A stretch of DNA of 64,000 nucleotides from CAVUBL01 sp963739795 (GCA_963739795.1 CAVUBL010000011.1:522569-586568); one strand, 5' to 3'; shown: positions 1 through 7,916, counted from the stretch's first letter. The notes: generated by a model from the sequence alone, not told the origin. Numbers and translations are program-made.

Positions 1-973
1 TGGTCAGGCCCATGGTCTGGGAGAAGGCGTAGATCTCCGAGGCGAGCCAGTAGCCGGCGAAGGGCAGGGGCAGCAGCGCCGCGATGGCGATGAAGTTGCC
101 GATGTAGCCCATCCAGTCGTAGTGGGCGCGCTCCTCGTCGGTCTTGGCCTTGAGGAACTGGAACGCCGCGTAGGCGCCCGCCACCGAGCCCCCGAAGGCG
201 ACGTTGGCGATCAGCCGGTGGACGTTGATGGGCATCCAGGTGTAGTTGTGCACCGCCTGCCAGGTGGAGATGACGGCGCCCTTCTCCGACACCCCGTTTG
301 GGGTCATCATGAAGGTCAGCCAGGCGTTGGCGATGAACATGATGCCGGTGCCCACCAGGTTCAAGATCAGGCCCAGGAGCAGGTGCAGCTTGGGGCCGAC
401 CTTCCCCCACGAGTAGTAGTAGGTGTAGAAGAACGCCGCCTCGGCGAAGATCAGCAGGACGTAGGGCAGGAAGGTCGGCGAGAAGACCGACATCAGGTAG
501 TTGGTGAACTTCGGGTACAGGATGATCAGCATGAAGGTCAGCACGCCGCCGAACGCCGCGGTGAGGGCGAAGGCGGGGGACAACAGGCTGATGAACTCGT
601 AGGCCAGCTTGTCGTAGCGCGGGTCCTTGGTGCGGTACCCGATGAACTCGATGATCAGGGCGAAGAGCGGCACCGCCAGGACGAAGGCGGCGAAGAGGAG
701 CTTGAGCTGGGCGACGATCCAGATCGCCACGCGGCTGCCGATGATCGGGAACGCCCGGTACTCTGCCTCCTTGTAGGGCTTGGTCTTGGCCGCTTCGGCG
801 GCCTTCGCCGCCTGGGCCTCGAGGGCCTGGGCGCGCGGCGTGGGCGGGGCGTTCTGGACCTCGACCGGCGACTGGTAGGCCAGGCGGCCGTTGAGCATCT
901 CGGCGCCCTTGACCACCACCAGGAGGCCTGCGATCACGAGGATCGCCAAGAGGAAGATCTTCTTGCCGTTCAC
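1..973 (-). CDS. Cytochrome bd subunit I-like (CydA family) membrane protein, partial
   Basis: This is at least 324 residues of a polytopic membrane protein whose 3' end lies beyond the left edge. It starts at a GTG at 973. An N-terminal membrane anchor is followed by a charged Ala-rich linker and several long hydrophobic segments. Motifs of the cytochrome bd oxidase subunit I family are visible: an EAAFFYTYYYSWG stretch, then FIANAWLTFMMTPNGV, and a later VHNYTWMPINVHRLIANVAF segment with candidate heme-ligand histidines. The start overlaps the TGA of the upstream cytochrome c gene, so translation is probably coupled. By family, this subunit would bind heme b and oxidise quinol in the cytoplasmic membrane. 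Its place in an alternative complex III-like operon suggests it is the quinol-facing membrane subunit here (inference). The N-terminal extension is not typical of CydA. Confidence 0.8.
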   Translation of the reverse strand, partial: MNGKKIFLLAILVIAGLLVVVKGAEMLNGRLAYQSPVEVQNAPPTPRAQALEAQAAKAAEAAKTKPYKEAEYRAFPIIGSRVAIWIVAQLKLLFAAFVLAVPLFALIIEFIGYRTKDPRYDKLAYEFISLLSPAFALTAAFGGVLTFMLIILYPKFTNYLMSVFSPTFLPYVLLIFAEAAFFYTYYYSWGKVGPKLHLLLGLILNLVGTGIMFIANAWLTFMMTPNGVSEKGAVISTWQAVHNYTWMPINVHRLIANVAFGGSVAGAYAAFQFLKAKTDEERAHYDWMGYIGNFIAIAALLPLPFAGYWLASEIYAFSQTMGLT

Positions 974-1668
974 GGGGCCTTGCCTCCTCCCGCCGGGGCC
1001 TGATCCGGGCTTGCCTCACCCCCTTCGGCCGCCCGGGCCTTCGCCGCCGCGGCCTGGAGCTCGCGGACGTGGGCGATGATCGCCCAGCGGTCGGCCACCG
1101 GCACCTGGTAGGCGTAGGAGGGCATGAGGCCGAAGCCGTGGGTGATGACGTCGAAGATGTAGCCGTCGGGGGCCTGGACCAGGCGCTCCTGGGTCAGGTC
1201 GGCGGTGGCGACGCCGGCCCGCTCGCGGAGCATGCTCTGGCCGGAGCCGTTCTCGGCGTGGCAGGGCTGGCAGTAGATGGCGTAGCGCTGGGCGCCGCGG
1301 GTGCGCAGGGCCTGGTCGACGGGCAGGGGGCTTCCGGCGACGGGCTCGCCGGCGGCGTCTTTGCCGGTGTGGAGGGCGGCGTTGGCGAAGAGCTCGCCGC
1401 GGGCGACGGTGCCGGGGACGGGGGAGCGCTCGGTCTTGCCGTCGGCGAAGAAGTGGTTTTCGGACTGGGCCTTGGCCTTGGGCTGGTCGTCCATGTTGGG
1501 GTTGAGATGGATGGGCGGCCGGGACGAGGTGGAGCCGCGGGTGCAGGAGGCGAGTCCGAGGGGAAGCAGGGTGATCGCCAGGAGAATCGGGGTTGCGGTG
1601 GCGACGGCGCGGCGTCTGGTCTCTCTCCGGCGGCGGACTGCGCCGGCGGAGAGTGACGCAGCCTCCAC
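970..1668 (-). CDS. Monoheme cytochrome c lipoprotein (ActE-like)
   Basis: A 232-residue protein with an Arg-rich start, a hydrophobic stretch and a lipobox ending LASC, so it is probably a lipid-anchored periplasmic protein. One heme c motif (CQPCH) lies in the middle, and a downstream GFGLMPSYAYQV segment supplies the likely axial Met. This matches the monoheme cytochrome subunit (ActE) of alternative complex III, which passes electrons on to the terminal oxidase. I chose the GTG at 1668. An upstream frame to 1830 stays open but runs through two palindromic repeats and into the end of actB, so those residues are unlikely to be translated. The TGA overlaps the GTG of the next gene. Confidence 0.8.
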   Translation of the reverse strand: MEAASLSAGAVRRRRETRRRAVATATPILLAITLLPLGLASCTRGSTSSRPPIHLNPNMDDQPKAKAQSENHFFADGKTERSPVPGTVARGELFANAALHTGKDAAGEPVAGSPLPVDQALRTRGAQRYAIYCQPCHAENGSGQSMLRERAGVATADLTQERLVQAPDGYIFDVITHGFGLMPSYAYQVPVADRWAIIAHVRELQAAAAKARAAEGGEASPDQAPAGGGKAP

Positions 1669-1811
1669 GCCTGCGTTCGACCGGCGGTTGGGGCGTAGGG
1701 CACGGGGTTGGAGCGAAGGTGGCTCGGTGCTGTGCACCTCGCTCCGGCCTGGGAGGGTGAGGGGGGGAAAGGCGTTCGTTGCCCCCCCTCGCTCGGTGCT
1801 TCGCACCTCGC
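1669..1811. repeat. Two REP-like palindromes between actB and the cytochrome c gene
   Basis: Two near-identical short palindromes lie at about 1721-1746 and 1789-1815. Each contains GGTGC, a three-base loop and GCACC, flanked by GCTCG-type sequence. Between them a G-run (around 1758-1766) and a C-run (around 1782-1788) could pair with each other. The arrangement resembles a bacterial interspersed mosaic element placed inside an operon. The second palindrome reaches the stop codon of actB. Confidence 0.55.
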
Positions 1812-4800
1812 TCATGCCGACTTCCCCCACTTGGGGTTGGGGTTTCTGAGCTTGCCCTGGTAGGTGGTGCGGGGGCGGTTGTTGAGCTCGGCGAGGAGGG
1901 TGTAGTTCCTCGGGTCCCGGCGCTCTTGGGTGACCCGGCTCGCGGGGTCATTCTTGTCGCCGAAGACGATGGCGTCGGCGGGGCAGGTCTGCTGGCAGGC
2001 GGTCTTGATGTCGCCGTCCTTGAGCTCCCGGTCGGCGCGCTTGGCCCGGATCTTTCCCTCCTCGATCCGCTGCACGCAGTAGGTGCACTTCTCCATGACG
2101 CCCCGGGAGCGCACCGTCACCTCCGGGTTCATGGCGAGCTGGACGAGGTCCGGGAGGTCCTTGGTGTAGTTGAAGAAGTTGAAGCGGCGGACCTTGTAGG
2201 GGCAGTTGTTGGAGCAGTACCGAGTGCCGATGCACCGGTTGTAGACCATGGCGTTGAGGCCCTCGGGATCGTGGACCGTCGCCGCCACCGGGCAGACCTC
2301 CTCGCACGGGGCGTTCTCGCAGTGCATGCAGGGAACGGCCTGGAAGACCACCTCGGGCTCGGCCTCGTCGGGGCCGGCGAAGTAGCGGTCCACCCGCAGC
2401 CAGAGCATTTCGCGCCCGTTGGCCACCTGCTTCTTGCCCACCACCGGCACGTTGTTCTCCGCCTGGCAGGCCGCCACGCAGGCGTTGCAGCCGATGCAGG
2501 TGGCGAGGTCGATGGTCATGGCCCACTGGTGGCCCTCGGCGTACGACTGGGGCGGCTTCCAGAGGGCGGGCGGCGACTCGGCCTCGGCCGAAGTCTCCGG
2601 ACCCGCGCCGACCTCTTTCTGGAAGGTCCCGGGCTGGTCCCGGTACTCGGCGAGCGTCGCCTCGCGGACCACGTCCCGCCCTTCCATCGACCAATGCTCC
2701 TGGGTCTGGGCCAGGGCCTCGCGGCGGCCGGTCTTCGCCACCTGGACGCCGGTCGTGAAGAGGCCCGCGTGGGCGCCCACGAGGGGGTAGGCATCGACGC
2801 CCACGCCGGTGCCCACGCGCCCGGCCGCGGTGCGCCCGAAGCCGAGCTCGATCGCCACCGTGCCGTCGGCGGTGCCGGGCTGCACCCAGGCCGGCGCCTC
2901 GATGGAGCGATCGCCGGCGGTGAGGCGAACTACGTCGCCCGAGTCGACGCCGAGGCCGTCGGCGGTCGCTCGGGACATGAGAGCTGCGTTGCCCCAGGAG
3001 ATGCGGGTCAGGGGATCGGGCTGCTCCTGGAGCCAGGCGTTGTTCGCCCAGCGGCCGTCGTGGACCGACGGCGAGAGCAGGAAGATCACCTCGACGCCGC
3101 CCGGGGCCTCGGCGCCAGTTACGGCAGGAGGCGGCGCCGGCGCGCCCGAGGCGGCCGGGGCGGGCACCGGTCCGGCGCCCTCCGGGGCCACGCCGTCGTG
3201 GAGGATCTTGCGCCAGGGCGAGCCCAGGGCAATGGTCTCGGGCGCGGCGGCGCCCCAGGTCTCGCGCACCAAGGCATAGCCGGTCTTGGGGGACTTGGGG
3301 TCGTCGGCCGAGGTCTCGCCCACCAGGATTCCCAGTACCTCGATGTCGCTCTTGGAGTCGAAGAGGGGCGCGATCAGCGGCTGGATCACGCTCGCCGAGC
3401 CGTCGGCCGAGCGCGCGTCGCCCCAGGCCTCCAGGAAGTGGCACCTGGGCAGGACCCACTCGGCCACCGCCGAGGTTTCGTTGGGGCGCGAGGTCAGGTG
3501 CACCACGTGCTCAACCTTGGCCAGGGCGCCGGGGAGGTCCAGCTCGCCCGGGGCGTCGTAGGCCGGGTTGCCGCCCAGGACGACCAGGGTCTTGACGCGC
3601 CCCGCGGCCATGTCCTGGGCGATGGCCGCCAGGTCGCCCACCCGGCCCCAGGCCGTGTCGCCGAGGTCCTGGAGGGTCACGGTGGTGCCCACGGCGCCCA
3701 GGGCCTCGTGGATCCGGTGGACCAGGGCGTGGACCGCGGGCGGCTGGCGGCGGCCGGCGACCACCAGGGCGGCCGGGCCGGCGGCGCGCAGGTCCTCGGC
3801 GATCAGGTCGATCCGGGCGCGGGCCTCGGCGGGCAGCTCGCCGGACGTCCCGGCACCCTCCGCGACCCCCAGCCGGCGGGCGAGCTCGGCGGTGAAGGCG
3901 CCCACCTTCGAGGCGGCCAGCCGCACGCGGTGGTCGGCGTTGGCGCCGGTCACCGAGAGCGCGGGCTCGACGGCGTAGAGCCGGTTCATCCGCCCCGCCT
4001 CGTCGGGCCTCCGGCCGCGGGCGAAGCCCCGGGCGTGGACCAGCGCCTCGCCCTCGGTGAGCAGGGGGTCCGCATCCAGGGTGAGGATCGTCCGGGCGCG
4101 CTCGAAGTGGTGGAGTGGGCGGGCGGCCTTGCCCGTCGCCTGCTCGATGCCGGCGAACACGTTCTCCTCGCCGGCCGGCTCCCAGACCACCCAGCGGGCC
4201 GCCGGGAAGCGTTCGGCGAAGCGTGCGGCGAGGCGCGCCAGGGTGGGAGAGGCGTAGGCCTCGGAGAGGATCGCCACGCCGGAGCCGTCGCCGGCCTGGC
4301 CCGCGACCTGCGCCCAGAAGCCCTGGAAGTCCTTCCAGGCCGCCTCCTTGGGTCCCGGATCGGTCGCCGCCTGCTTGCCGTCGCCGGCGCCCTCGCGCCG
4401 GGCGACCGCGCGCACGCGGTCCGGATCGTAGAGGTCGAGGATCGCCGCCTGCATCCAGGTCGAGGCGGCGCCGCCGGAGGAGGGGTGGAGCTCGTTGCCT
4501 TCGATCTTGGTCGGGCGCCCCTCGTGGCTCTCCACCACCACGCCGAACGCGTGGGTGCCCAGGGGCATGGTGGAGGCGTAGCGCTCGGGGAGGCCCACGA
4601 TCCGCCCCTCGGGGGGATGGACGTAGGGCACGATGTGCTCCACCGGGCGCCGGCACGCGGTCAGCCCCGCGAGGCCGAAGGAGGCGCCCATGAGGCCGAG
4701 CATGGTGCGGCGGGTCACGCCCCGCGGGGTCTCCGAGGCGCCCACCGGGAACTCCCGCTGGACCCAGTCCCGCCCGTCGCTACGGGCGCCGGCGGCGATC

Positions 4801-4931
4801 TCGGCCCGGACCCGATCGCTCAGCCGGGAATCGACCCCGGGGGAGTCGAGCAGCCGCTCGACGCTTCGCCAGTAGCGCTTGCCGGCGCGCGCGCCGGCTC
4901 CTTCAACCGTGTCGAGATCCGCGTCCGTCAT
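1812..4931 (-). CDS. actB: Alternative complex III subunit ActB (molybdopterin-like plus ferredoxin-like domains)
   Basis: A 1039-residue protein. The N-terminal half is a molybdopterin-oxidoreductase-like domain preceded by a twin-arginine-like segment (TRRTMLGLMGASFG, about residues 40-60), as in TAT-variant-translocated proteins of this family. The C-terminal quarter is a ferredoxin-like domain with four Cys groups: CIGCNACVAAC, CMHCENAPCEEVC, CIGTRYCSNNC and CTYC followed by CQQTC. In known complexes ActB holds three 4Fe-4S and one 3Fe-4S clusters and usually no molybdopterin. The ATG at 4931 is preferred because GAGAGG precedes it and it begins just past the actA stop at 4940; an in-frame ATG at 4952 would overlap actA. 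The protein probably receives electrons from the quinol-oxidising membrane subunit and passes them to the cytochromes. Confidence 0.93.
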   Translation of the reverse strand: MTDADLDTVEGAGARAGKRYWRSVERLLDSPGVDSRLSDRVRAEIAAGARSDGRDWVQREFPVGASETPRGVTRRTMLGLMGASFGLAGLTACRRPVEHIVPYVHPPEGRIVGLPERYASTMPLGTHAFGVVVESHEGRPTKIEGNELHPSSGGAASTWMQAAILDLYDPDRVRAVARREGAGDGKQAATDPGPKEAAWKDFQGFWAQVAGQAGDGSGVAILSEAYASPTLARLAARFAERFPAARWVVWEPAGEENVFAGIEQATGKAARPLHHFERARTILTLDADPLLTEGEALVHARGFARGRRPDEAGRMNRLYAVEPALSVTGANADHRVRLAASKVGAFTAELARRLGVAEGAGTSGELPAEARARIDLIAEDLRAAGPAALVVAGRRQPPAVHALVHRIHEALGAVGTTVTLQDLGDTAWGRVGDLAAIAQDMAAGRVKTLVVLGGNPAYDAPGELDLPGALAKVEHVVHLTSRPNETSAVAEWVLPRCHFLEAWGDARSADGSASVIQPLIAPLFDSKSDIEVLGILVGETSADDPKSPKTGYALVRETWGAAAPETIALGSPWRKILHDGVAPEGAGPVPAPAASGAPAPPPAVTGAEAPGGVEVIFLLSPSVHDGRWANNAWLQEQPDPLTRISWGNAALMSRATADGLGVDSGDVVRLTAGDRSIEAPAWVQPGTADGTVAIELGFGRTAAGRVGTGVGVDAYPLVGAHAGLFTTGVQVAKTGRREALAQTQEHWSMEGRDVVREATLAEYRDQPGTFQKEVGAGPETSAEAESPPALWKPPQSYAEGHQWAMTIDLATCIGCNACVAACQAENNVPVVGKKQVANGREMLWLRVDRYFAGPDEAEPEVVFQAVPCMHCENAPCEEVCPVAATVHDPEGLNAMVYNRCIGTRYCSNNCPYKVRRFNFFNYTKDLPDLVQLAMNPEVTVRSRGVMEKCTYCVQRIEEGKIRAKRADRELKDGDIKTACQQTCPADAIVFGDKNDPASRVTQERRDPRNYTLLAELNNRPRTTYQGKLRNPNPKWGKSA

Positions 4932-4939
4932 CACGCCTC

Positions 4940-5587
4940 TCAGCGGTGGCAACCGGTGCAGGCCACGGGGGGTCGGATGTGTCGCTCTTCAATCACGCGG
5001 CGGGCGTACTGCATCTGATCCGGGGGGGCCTTCCACTCCGTGTTGGTGATCTGCTCGGGCCGGCGCAGGTAGGGCGCCGGGTTGCGGTGGCACTGGAGGC
5101 ACCAGCCCATGGACAGGGGCTTGGACTGGGTGATGACCTCCATCGAGCGCACGTCGCCGTGGCAGGTGGAGCAACCCACGCCCGCCCGGATGTGCATGCT
5201 GTGGTCGAAGTAGGCGTAGTCCGGCAGCTTGTGCACGCGCACCCAGCGCATGGGGTCACCGGTGGAGAAGCTCTGGCGCAGGGGCTCGAGACTGGCCTTG
5301 TCCTGGCCCACCAGTCGGTGGCAGTTCATGCACACCTGGGTGGGCGGCACCGAGGCCACGGCGGAGACCTCGACCCCTACGTGGCAGTAGCGGCAGTCGA
5401 GCTTCATGTCACCGGCGTGGAGCTTGTGGCTGTAAGGCACCGGCTGCTCGGGCCGGTAGCCGACGTCGGTGTACCAGGGGGAGAAGTAGTACCAGACGAG
5501 GAGGGTCGCGAGCGCACCTCCGAGCACCACCCCGATGACCAGCATCAAGGGCACTTTGTTGGCCTTCTCTGTGAAGATCTGAGCCAC
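4940..5587 (-). CDS. actA: Alternative complex III subunit ActA (pentaheme cytochrome c)
   Basis: A 215-residue protein that begins MAQIF, as many ActA proteins do. One N-terminal membrane segment (about residues 12-33) anchors a periplasmic domain. Five heme c motifs are present: CRYCH, CMNCH, CSTCH, CLQCH and a C-terminal CTGCH. This matches the pentaheme ActA subunit, which with ActE carries electrons from the Fe-S clusters of ActB to the oxidase. The start is GTG at 5587. It is the first gene of a minus-strand operon, about 100 bases after a probable promoter at 5695-5723. Confidence 0.93.
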   Translation of the reverse strand: MAQIFTEKANKVPLMLVIGVVLGGALATLLVWYYFSPWYTDVGYRPEQPVPYSHKLHAGDMKLDCRYCHVGVEVSAVASVPPTQVCMNCHRLVGQDKASLEPLRQSFSTGDPMRWVRVHKLPDYAYFDHSMHIRAGVGCSTCHGDVRSMEVITQSKPLSMGWCLQCHRNPAPYLRRPEQITNTEWKAPPDQMQYARRVIEERHIRPPVACTGCHR

Positions 5588-5694
5588 AGACGTCGTTCAC
5601 CCGTCGTCCGCCGGCGGGTCGGGGGGCCTCTCGCCACCCGGGTCCCGAGTTCTTCAGAGATCGTGTTGTCTGCCTACCCGATTGAGCGGGGCTG

Positions 5695-5740
5695 AGGATA
5701 GCGACGGTCCCCGGGGGTGTCAAGGCACGTCTTGACACCC
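5695..5740 (-). promoter_or_regulatory. Probable sigma-70-type promoter of actA with overlapping operator palindrome
   Basis: On the minus strand TTGACA (5723-5718) and TATCCT (5700-5695) are separated by exactly 17 bases. The -35 box lies inside a perfect 10-base inverted repeat, GGGTGTCAAG (5715-5724) and CTTGACACCC (5731-5740), with a 6-base spacer. This looks like a regulator binding site covering the -35 element. The regulator is unknown. Confidence 0.6.
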
Positions 5741-5827
5741 TCCCAAGTGACGCCCCTTTGCGGCGTCCCGGAGCGGGGCGGACACCCTCGGCAGCCCACC
5801 CGGGTGGGTGGGTGGACCCCCAGAGCG

Positions 5828-5887
5828 TGTGAATCAATCGCCGCCCGTCGCGAGGGGCGCCCGCTGCAGAGCGGCGATTGATTCACA
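5828..5887. terminator. 17-bp perfect inverted repeat after the microprotein genes
   Basis: TGTGAATCAATCGCCGC (5828-5844) is repeated inverted at 5871-5887 with a 26-base spacer. It begins six bases past the stop codon of the last microprotein gene on the minus strand, so it could end that transcript. No T-run follows. A short mobile palindromic element is the alternative. Confidence 0.5.
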
Positions 5888-5892
5888 AGACC

Positions 5893-6168
5893 TCAGCTCG
5901 GTGTGCAGAGCGTGCTGCAGATCAAGCGGCCGTCGTCCGTCTTGCAGCAGATGTGACAGGGGTCCACGAGAGCGCAGTCCGTGCCGGCTCCCTGCGGCGC
6001 GACCCGTGCATCGAAAGTCGCCGGCAGGCTCAGGATCTGCGCCGGAGACTGGCCGGCGGCGATCTGGGCCGTCGCTGGGGCAGCGGCGGCGAGGTTCGGC
6101 GCCTGAGCGGTGGTGAATCCCGCCACCAGGAACAGCAAGACCATCCCGAGAAACCACTTCTTGGCCAT
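5893..6168 (-). CDS. Secreted Cys-rich microprotein, copy 1
   Basis: A 91-residue protein with an ATG at 6168 preceded by GGAGG. The N-terminus (MAKKWFLGMVLLFLVAGFTT) is a clear Sec signal peptide, probably cut near AQAP. A low-complexity Ala-rich linker leads to a C-terminal domain with six Cys, in a pattern C-x4-PC-x-ICC-x4-G-x3-C-x3-C. Two relatives follow the same plan at 6459-6698 and 6812-7048. I do not recognise the family. Six closely spaced Cys after a signal peptide suggest a disulfide-bonded extracellular or periplasmic peptide (inference). Confidence 0.8.
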   Translation of the reverse strand: MAKKWFLGMVLLFLVAGFTTAQAPNLAAAAPATAQIAAGQSPAQILSLPATFDARVAPQGAGTDCALVDPCHICCKTDDGRLICSTLCTPS

Positions 6169-6458
6169 CGTGACCTCCAGTCCTCGTGTGGTTGTGGTGA
6201 TTCTGTGATCTCGGTGCAGGAGGCGCGGTGCTTCGGGACAGGAGAAACGCGGGACCGTCTGCGGCGGCCCTCGCCTCACCAACTGTCGAAGACGAAACGC
6301 AGGCTCCGGGAAGCGGCTCGCGTGGAGCAGCATCACCTGGCTCACCTCGCGGCCGTAGCGGCTTCGCGAGACCTCTCGGGTGTGGGCGACTGCGCGCCCC
6401 AGGTGGTCCACGAAGAGCTCGCCGATCGCCTTCCGGCCGGCGCGGCGTCAGGCTGGCG

Positions 6459-6698
6459 TCAGACCGGCGAGCAGAGGGGTCTGCAGGCCACGATGCCGTT
6501 GGGTTGCGGGCAGCAGATGGTGCAGGGGTTGGGCTCGAAGCAGGACGAGCCGTCGGCCAGCGGAGCGAGCGCCGCCGGGACCGGCAGCAGGAGCGGAGCC
6601 GGCGCGGAGCCTGCGGTAAGGACTGCCGGCGCCTGGGCGGTGGCGAGCCCCGCCACCACGAACAGGGCGACGAGGGCGATCTTCCATCTCTGGGTCAT
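6459..6698 (-). CDS. Secreted Cys-rich microprotein, copy 2
   Basis: A 79-residue protein with ATG at 6698 and GGAGG upstream. A signal peptide (MTQRWKIALVALFVVAGLAT, cut near AQAP) precedes an Ala/Pro linker and a six-Cys C-terminal domain containing PCTICCPQPNG. The Cys spacing is the same as in copy 1, and the leader resembles both other copies (a WK-x-ALV core followed by VAGLA). Function unknown. It sits between the other two paralogues on the same strand, each with its own ribosome binding site and 110 to 290 bases apart, so each may be expressed separately. Confidence 0.8.
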   Translation of the reverse strand: MTQRWKIALVALFVVAGLATAQAPAVLTAGSAPAPLLLPVPAALAPLADGSSCFEPNPCTICCPQPNGIVACRPLCSPV

Positions 6699-6811
6699 GA
6701 GGGCCTCCACGTGGTTAGAGATTTGCTGTGTTCTGTGGTCCTGACGCGCCAGCGGCTCAGCCTCCCTTGCAGTCCGTGCTGCAGTCGAGGTCGCCGTTGG
6801 GCGCCCGGCGG

Positions 6812-7048
6812 CTACAGGGGGCGCCGGCAGAGCACCGTGCCATCGGGCTGCGGGCAGCAGATCCAGTCCGGATAGACCAGGTAGCAGGCGCCGCCGTCCA
6901 TCACCGTGCCGAGGCTTCCCGAGCCGGCCGTGAATTGAGCGCCGTCGCCGCCAGCCGGGCCGGCGGCGACGAGCGTCGCCGCGGGGGATAAGGCGAGCCC
7001 CGCGACCAGCAACAGCGTCACCAGTGCGAGCTTCCATCTCGTGGCCAT
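6812..7048 (-). CDS. Secreted Cys-rich microprotein, copy 3 (four-Cys variant)
   Basis: A 78-residue protein with ATG at 7048 and GGAGG upstream. The signal peptide (MATRWKLALVTLLLVAGLAL) is very like that of copy 2. The C-terminal domain reads C-x4-PD-x-ICCPQPDG-x3-C. Relative to its paralogues it lacks the second Cys (Asp in its place) and the last Cys, because the protein ends four residues after the fifth. The paired loss hints that these two Cys bond to each other in the siblings. It is the first of the three genes in transcription order. Confidence 0.78.
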   Translation of the reverse strand: MATRWKLALVTLLLVAGLALSPAATLVAAGPAGGDGAQFTAGSGSLGTVMDGGACYLVYPDWICCPQPDGTVLCRRPL

Positions 7049-7268
7049 CGCAACCTCCGGGTCGTTGAGTGTTTGAGTTGTTTAGTTACGGAGGTGCTTC
7101 GAAGGGGCGGTGCCGGGACAAGGGGTTACGGCGTCGGTCCGGGTGCTGCCGTCGAGCCCTCCGAGGGCGACTTCGACGCCGACGGCCTGGCGCACCGCGG
7201 CGGCGAGTGGCTCGTCGCCAGCGCGTCGGGCGCGTGGCGCCCGTGCGGAGGTGGCCCCGCTACCCGCC

Positions 7269-7760
7269 TCAGCGCAGCGTCTCGAGGGGGTCGACCCGGG
7301 CGGCGCGGCGCGCCGGGAGGATCGGCGGCGCGCGCCTCGCGGAGCGCCGCGATCAGGCGGTTGGCCTCGAGATCGTCCCAGGCGGCGTCTCGGGGCACGG
7401 CCGGGTCGGTACGGTAGAGCCAGGAAAGCCCCTTCGGCCCAACGTAGTCGTCCTCCAGGGCGTAGACGGGGACCTGGGCGGTCCGGAGGCCCAGCGAGGC
7501 GAGGCGGGTCGCCGCGGCGTCACGCCGCTCGTGGGTCGCACCCTGGTGGAGGTAGGGGAAGGGGCAGTAGCGACTCTCGGTCCATCGGGCGAGCGCCTTC
7601 TGGCAGCTCTCGACGGCGCCGAGCCAGGCGGCGAGCTCCGTGTGATCGATGTCCCGGTGCGCCGCCGAGTGGTTGCCGAGCTCTTGGCCCGCGGCAGCTT
7701 CGCATCGCCCCAGGGGAGATCGTCGAAGGTGAGGGCGAAGCGGCCTCCCGGGCACGCCCC
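7269..7760 (-). pseudogene. Decayed polysaccharide deacetylase fused to an ABC permease tail
   Basis: Reading on the minus strand, a NodB-type motif 1 (ALTFDDLPWGD, about 7740-7705) is followed almost at once, in another frame, by motif 2-like GQELGNHSAAHRDID and then FPYLHQG. Normally some 40 or more residues separate the first two motifs, so there is both an internal deletion and a frameshift. The tail at 7325-7269 switches frame again and reads LPARRAARVDPLETLR then TGA. That tail is nearly identical to the C-terminus of the ADOP permease at 15970. The locus is therefore a chimera of two unrelated dead gene fragments. Confidence 0.65.
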
Positions 7761-7879
7761 GGCTCCGTCGGCGGAAGGTGCGCGGAGCACCCGCTTCGCT
7801 CGGGGCGCTGCGGCGCTCTCTTGCGGAAGGAAGGGTTCTTCGAGAAGATTGTGGGGCTTGCCCGTCGCGGCTTGAAGCC

Positions 7880-7916
7880 GGCTCCGGCGTGGAGTTCTTC
7901 TCTCCACGCCGGAGCC
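7880..7916. terminator. 15-bp perfect hairpin downstream of the Cys-rich peptide gene
   Basis: GGCTCCGGCGTGGAG (7880-7894) pairs perfectly with 7902-7916 across a 7-base loop. It begins 12 bases beyond the stop of the minus-strand gene at 7929. There is no T-run, so it would be a non-canonical terminator or an mRNA-stabilising hairpin. Confidence 0.55.

Noticed and set aside
970..1830. Cytochrome c gene starting at 1830
   Set aside because: The extra N-terminal residues are encoded by palindromic repeats and by the end of actB; the lipoprotein signal begins much later.
1779..5018. Open frame of over 1000 codons on the plus strand
   Set aside because: It lies opposite actB and actA, whose Cys and heme motifs are unmistakable. 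High GC leaves long antisense frames without stops; its translation is low-complexity.
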